Of a stretch of DNA of 64,000 bases, positions 58,285 through 64,000 are shown piece after piece. The number at the start of each line of letters is the position of its first letter. Positions within the stretch are counted from its first letter, which is position 1. The notes beneath the pieces are model-generated. The model worked only from the letters and a program-made list of their open reading frames with translations, did not search any database and was not told the origin of the DNA. The position numbers and the translations under genes are program-made. The stretch is from Reticulitermes speratus (Eukaryota > Arthropoda > Insecta > Blattodea > Rhinotermitidae), in contig JAJKFL010000003.1 of the NCBI GenBank assembly GCA_021186555.1, forward strand, positions 43,668,408 to 43,732,407. Reading direction: 5' to 3'.

Positions 58285-58329
58285 GTGCCTGATGATGGTC
58301 CGAAAATAGGGAACCGAAACATGTTGGAC
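58285..58329 (+). ncRNA. Hammerhead-ribozyme-like motif, copy 9
   Basis: Inverted partner of the 58.14-kb copy. The core CTGATGA and GAAA are intact, but the 5' stem I strand reads GTGC instead of GTCC, so stem I is weakened. Confidence 0.55.
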
Positions 58330-59224
58330 TGATTTTACTGTAAAAAATTGTATTGTTTAATAATAAGAAGTGTGCATTTTGTTGGTTTAAGAAATGTGTG
58401 AGTTCTGTAAAAGTTTACATCCTTAAGACTTCACTGTTTATTGAATACAAATATAATGCTTATTCTTTTTTTTTTCGAAAATAGCTTCATCAACATTCTG
58501 CTTCTGTATTGCTGTGCGTTATGAGTTTCGTAACCTCATCTACCGTAAGAGTTCTGTACATAGCGTCTGAGACGAAAAAAGACGAAATTGGGTTTTTGCA
58601 CATAAAATTGAATATCAGGATCTTGGAAGATTGGAGCTTGTTAACGCATTTGGAGAGAGATGGCTCTTCACTAGCGTACATATTTCTACTTTGTTGCCAC
58701 GAGGACAGGAGGACAGGGTACAGGCCTTTGGCAGATGTACGAGTATTCGCATTCTCTACGGCTGAAAGTGTAATTACAGTAGGTCATACTGCTGTGTACA
58801 GTCTTTGCGTCACTGCAAGAAATGAAGATCGTGCCGCGCATCGAACAAGTAGCACCTTCTCACAGAGCGAGAAGGACAAGGAGAGTTTATATTGGCATCG
58901 CCGATCTTATTTAATAAATTCTCAGCATGAAAGTGTCACACATCGGAAAGGTATATATTGAGGTATTAAACTTCTGCAGACGCTTGTAACGCAATATAAA
59001 AGAAATATGTTAGTTAAGTATCGTTGATTTTATTTCAGTTTATTTTGCTTATCTGGACCCATTTTGACTACGTACTGTTACGTAGTATTCTGTTACAGTG
59101 AAATAACTTTTTGTTGTAAGAAAAGTGGAAATGTATGCCTACTCCAAACTGGAGTACAGGTATTTTTTAAATGTAATCTATCTGCCGAATCGTTGTTGAT
59201 GTTTATAAAATCTAAGGTAAGAAA

Positions 59225-59496
59225 GGTAAAGTTCTCCCTAGAACGGGCCATGAAGGTCCAGAGGGGGAGTACAAGTATAGCTCTACTCTTTCTTTAACCC
59301 TGGCACTAGATGAGGGTGGGTGGTCAACTCAACGCCCCGGCCGCTTTACCCCCGGGAAAGAGACCCGGTACCCATTGTATAGGATGGTGGGTGGGCCCCA
59401 GGACCGGTCTGGAAGGGTGCGGAAAATCTCACCCCCACCGGGATTCCTTCCCGGACCGTCCAGCCCGTAGCGAGTCGCTATACCGACTACGCTAGT
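59225..59496 (-). mobile_element. SINE family A
   Basis: Near full-length minus-strand copy, very close to the 9.5-kb copy (GGGCCATGAAGGTCCAGAGG at one end, CTATACCGACTACGC at the other). Confidence 0.78.
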
Positions 59497-59499
59497 TTA

Positions 59500-62400
59500 T
59501 AAAATCTGTTGTTGAAAATTAATAAAGGGTGTTATATTGATGTTTACTGCAAAAGCATAGATTTATTTCCTTTACTTAAATACAGGCTGCACTACACAGA
59601 AGTGTTTTATAAAAGTTGTACAACATAATGAACAATTTGTTTTTTTTTTTATTTTTTTTTTGGAAAATGGGTCGTCTGAGAATGTTGATACATTTGATTT
59701 AAGCTTCATGTAACGTTTGATTTCATGCCAGAGGTAAACAGTGAGAATCGAATGCCGAGGAAAGATTAAATCTTTGGATTTATGCGTTATTATTCTGCCT
59801 TGCTCTCTTTCTTCGACATTCCACAGATGTCAAAAGAGTAAATTTGAATAGTAAATGCTACTGTATTCTTTGTTTGTTTGTTTGTGTTTTGTAATGTGAC
59901 GGTAAGTGGGCTGTTACAGATCAATTATAAAGGCGTGGATACGCGCGGTTTGTATTGTGGCGAAAAGGTCTGGCGAGTAGAATTTTTATCCTACTGGTAA
60001 AAGGATCCAACAGTCGTTGACCCCTGTGTTGTTACTTTGGGTCGATATGGACCGCAATGATATTCGTCCGATAACATCTGCTGCAGGTACACAGTACTAG
60101 AATTCGTCCAAAACTGTTCACGAATTTCGAAGATGTACATGAGGACAAGTAGATGGGAGGATAGGCGGACAGAAGTTACCTCCCCATTATGAGTTAATAT
60201 TATGTTCTTTGCAACCTTTATCAGCACTTGAGTGTCTAGTTCTTTTCACCAGGACGCTGAATAGGGAGGAGGAGAATAAAAATAAGATTTCGAAGGCGAA
60301 GGAGAATATGTAGAAAGACGACAGATGATTGGAGATAGAAGAGAGGAAAAGTTTCAGGAAAATCAAGGGAAAATAAAATAAAACGATATGAATAAGCACA
60401 AGGAGAAGAGAAGTAAATCATGGCAGAAGAGGAGAAGAGAAAAGGATGAAAACAGGGAAGATTGAAGGGGAGATATGTTAAGAGAAACGTACCAATTTTT
60501 TGTCTTTATACCGCTATAACCATCGTGCTTTTGCTATTAAGTCCATGAAACTGACGTACGTCTTACTTGCAGACTAGCAACGTTACGTGAAATTTCGAGC
60601 CACCCAGAGGATAAAAGAGGAAATGTATTGTTGCTTGCTTTAAATATTTTCCGAGGTAACATGCATATATTAAGCGTAAATGGAATGGCATTTCAATTGA
60701 GTTATCTTCAATTTTGTGTTCCACACTAACTTTGGTGTTCGTTTATTGCAGATACACATCCAGTGTTGCTAAGAAAACGACATTACAGATAACCCTATCA
60801 TGTTATGCGCATATTGAAGCTTAGGTCTCTTGTCTTTGTATCTCCTCAGTAAAATGTCTATAATCACCTAACAGCTTACGGACACTGTAAAACGTCGTTG
60901 AATTTTCTCGTAAGCCGGCTAAGTCCAACTAACTTCGCCACAGCTTTGCTTCCGTCTTTGAGGAGCGTTTTAAGATACTTTTTACAGACAAAATTATAAA
61001 TAAAGGCTTACCTACATCTTGAGCGATTAGAGACTGGAGTGTAGAGAAGTGGCTTGAAGACATTATTTTATGGCACCACAACCAAGCGCATTTTATCACT
61101 TGTTTCTTACCACGTGGTTCATAAAGCGATGTTCTTGTACCGATTAGTGACCCGTTTCTAACACCTAAACAACAGTCACTGGCGTCACAGCTATTTACAT
61201 ATCTATCCTCTTCACTGTCTGCAAGTATGCACTTCTAAAAGCCTTCTACACTCTCCATCCTGATATACCCCTAGTTTAATTTCAATACTTACACCCTTAC
61301 GTGCCATCGAAAATTATAAATATTCGACCTGCTAATATTCTGTGGTATTTGTAAGAACTCAATCATTAAACAAGAAACGTACTGTCAACAAAACATTAAA
61401 AATTACGTAAACGTATGCGGTTCAGGGCGCAATTTTCGTATGGCCGTCCCTCTTAGTGCTTCAAGCTAATTCAAGTATTACAGCCTTATCTTCGTCTCTG
61501 TCTACTAAAGAGATATTTCACAAAATTTTTCTATATATAAAAACACGAATTCCTGTTTCTGCTTCCTGAGCCCCTCTCGTAAGGCAGGTCCGTGATAAAA
61601 TTCGTGTAACCTTAGTGAGCCAAGCGCCAGGACAACCCTAATACACAGTGCAACAGCATCGACGAAAGATGGATATAGAACTGTAAAGGATGCACTCTGC
61701 ATGACACTTTGCAGTTTTCAAGACTACCTTATTCTGGGATGTTACACCGTACAGTCTGGTATAAATTTACCAAAGTCTCGGAGAAACCAGTCTCCTTCTT
61801 GAGGATAACATTCTTCTATTTTGAAGATGGAGGCAGTAAATATCTGCCGGACTATATGACGCCGCAGCCTATGGTACTGCAATATACAGTCACGGCCATG
61901 AGAAGTTTAAATCTCACTTTTTAAGTCTTGTTTATTTAATTCTGTCTGTCGTGTTTTGAACCACATGTCGGTGTGGTGCTGGCATAGTGAGGCATATTTA
62001 AGGGACTTTTTTTTTATACTGGCACACTTACACAACTTTCGCTGCTGGCCGCTAGTAGCACTTTCACCGGACTGCTGCCACGCTCGCCGTCATGCACACA
62101 GCCTGTCGTCCTAAGTTCATGGACAAAATGTAATATGCGATAGATACCTAAAGAAAGCACGTAATTATGGCTGTAAGGAGATAATAGATACTAATTGGGT
62201 GAATGGGATAGGCGTTGTGAAGATGTGTAGGTTAGGTGTTAGTACATCGCAATTAACAGTTGGCAACTCTCTAAATCGGGGGGTTGGAAATAGGGACATA
62301 TTGTAAGGACCCCCCCCCCCACTATAAAATATATAAGAGAAAGCAGCCGAGAGAAACATAAGAATTGACGAATTTTTGTCGGGATTTTGTTCCCATAATA

Positions 62401-63270
62401 AGCACTTCTGTTCAGGTGAATAGGTCAAGGGCAATATGACATTAGATAATACTCCAGCGTTCCATAGGTAGCCATAGTACCTAGCTGCAGGCCAGAGGAG
62501 ATAGTAAAATCCTTCGACGCCATCTTTTCATCCGTCACAAGGTGCCATAACAAATAATCTAACAGGGAATCAACTGAATTAACTCGTACATATATAAAAC
62601 GTCAGTTTCTACCTCACAGAGAATAAATTTCGTTTTAATTGGATAGACCGATCGAGAATGCTTTTTACACAAATAATCCATATTTATTGTGAAAATCCTA
62701 CGAAACTGAACAATTACACTGTCTGGCGAAATGCGAAGTTTCTTAAAGTTACAGTAGGTGGTACATTTATTTGCCACTAGGCTTTAAATGGCTAATATGA
62801 CGAGGAAAGACATGATTCATACATCTCACTAGTACACTGGTAATTAACCCTTCGTAGCCTAGTGGTTAGTATAGGCCTACGTGTGTACCGCCAGGTTTAA
62901 CACTAAAAATTCTGCACTTTGTCCACACAGTGGTCAGTATGATTCTTACAATGGATAACTATTATTTCCCTATACATCATTAACTGATTAGACTTTCAAT
63001 AGAAGCACACAGGGTTCTCTATGAGGTACGAAGTGAATATTTATGTATATTATAGATAAATTTTGATCTTGATTCCGGCTCAGTCCGTGTGAGATTTATG
63101 TTGGAAAACGTGGCACTGGGACTTTTTTTTTTCTCTCCAAGTACTTTGGTTCTCTCCTGCCAGTCTCATGCCACCAGTGCTCCATAGTCATCTTCATCTT
63201 AATACTATTGTCATCGGAAGGACAAGCGGGTGAAGCCTGTTTCGGATATCGGGGAGCATAGGACAATAAA
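59500..63270. other. Mostly unannotated flank
   Basis: Contains a T-rich stretch (59638-59662), a purine-rich plus-strand block (60250-60480), the fold-back fragment at 61.73-61.87 kb, a tRNA-like fragment near 62850 and the unknown repeat at 62.9 kb. No gene is supported. Confidence 0.45.
62905..63068. repeat. Third copy of the unknown dispersed repeat
   Basis: AAAATTCTGCACTTTGTCCA, CACAGTGGTCAGTATG and CACAGGGTTCTCTATGAGG correspond in order to the other two copies. Confidence 0.55.
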
Positions 63271-63272
63271 GT

Positions 63273-63420
63273 ACAGTCGAACTTGGTTATAACGTCATGA
63301 GAGGGACTGCATATTTTGTGTCGTTATAACCGAGGATTATAATGTTATGGTTAACAGTGAGGAATTAATTGGTACCACAGAATATCTGACGCTATAAACG
63401 AGGTGTCATATAAACCGATG
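63273..63420. mobile_element. Tigger-like transposon end fragment
   Basis: ACAGTCGAACTTGGTTATAA followed by repeated TATAACCGAGG and TATAAACGAGG words resembles a pogo/Tigger terminus with subterminal repeats. No opposite end is found. Confidence 0.5.
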
Positions 63421-64000
63421 CCGTTTGTTTTAGTCTTCAAAGTTTAAACGGAGGAATAGATGGAATTATTCTCTGAAATTTTGTGACATCGGGTGTTTGA
63501 ATTTACCAGTATTATGTTGGATCTTATCGGAGCTATTTTAGTATATATCTATGCGACGTTTTGTGAGGTGGCTTTACTCCCGTTTTGTGAGGTGGCTTTA
63601 CTCCCGTTTTGAAGTCACTGTTTTTCATTACTAACGTGGTTCTGTAATAATTATTTTACTTTGAGAGTTGTGACGGCCGTTGGAATGGAATTTGCGACCT
63701 TTTGAATATGAGGCTTGCTGGTCTGCACTATTAGACCACCGAATTATATAGCACTTACAAAGCATTATTTACGGTTTCTCTTAGTGGCGAGGAAAATATA
63801 TAATTTAATATCAGGAAATATATTGATGTGGGTTGATTTGAGCATGCCCACCGTTGGATCTAGTAGTGTCGTTGAACCTTTCGGACACCAGAAAATGAAG
63901 GACCGGTAATTCTTTAATGAGTCACCAGAATATTCTTTGCACCGACTCTAGGAGCCACCACGAGTTACAGATCTTTCATAACGAAGATGCTTTCGCTTCC

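Larger units (their letters stand above)
58068..58398. mobile_element. Palindrome with hammerhead-like ends
   Basis: Arms of about 145 bp (CACATTTCTTAAACCAAC on the left, mirrored at 58375-58398) enclose a loop of about 40 bp near 58215-58255. Internal structure is the same as at 55.8 kb: tail block, hammerhead-like motif, then a unique part. Confidence 0.65.

Noticed and set aside
58509-58961. 150-codon plus-strand ORF
   Set aside because: No recognisable domain, no repeat of codon bias, no splice or promoter support; an ORF of this size can occur by chance in 64 kb.

Overview
This is a gene-poor stretch of a large animal genome, most likely an insect with big introns and many SINEs. A cockroach or termite-like polyneopteran is my best guess from the protease sequence, the intron sizes and the repeat types, but this is inference. 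No prokaryotic, organellar or viral gene order is visible. The bases are mostly introns, intergenic DNA and decayed mobile elements.

One gene can be reconstructed completely on the minus strand. A secreted trypsin-like serine protease of 506 residues runs from the start codon at 39115 to the stop at 25731, in nine coding exons with consistent phases and GT-AG borders. It has a signal peptide, a basic/proline-rich linker, a compact six-cysteine clip-like module, an R|IVGG activation site and an intact His-Asp-Ser triad with trypsin-type Asp in the pocket. Its introns carry two minisatellites, a non-autonomous pogo/Tigger-like transposon with a surviving DNA-binding ORF, LINE and SINE remnants and a palindromic element. 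Upstream at 48.8 kb is a well-bordered 84-bp exon candidate. A second minus-strand gene is suggested by a short signal-peptide exon at 13.84-13.93 kb and a GC-rich candidate first exon with a strong donor near 22.15 kb. Its remaining exons were not found.

The flanks (1-23 kb and 40-64 kb) are rich in repeats. There are at least three tRNA-derived SINE families (one tRNA-Leu-like), 3' fragments of non-LTR retrotransposons, a broken DDE transposase, two further pogo/Tigger-like sequences, hairpin MITEs, a 42-bp coding-phase minisatellite and long poly-G/poly-C tracts.

The most striking signal is a set of short motifs matching the hammerhead ribozyme core (CUGANGA - stem II - GAAA - stem III - UH - stem I). 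Stem I differs between subfamilies but still pairs in most copies (GUCC/GGAC, AGGC/GCCU, CCCC/GGGG, ACCC/GGGU, UAGCG/CGCUA). Stem III is a tiny self-complementary word (CAUG, CCGG, CACGUG, CAUAUG). Most copies lie in tail-to-tail inverted pairs, some with arms of about 300 bp, and one pair sits in a protease intron. This fits the hammerheads known from Penelope-like retroelements. Their density, palindromic layout and subfamily diversity deserve attention.
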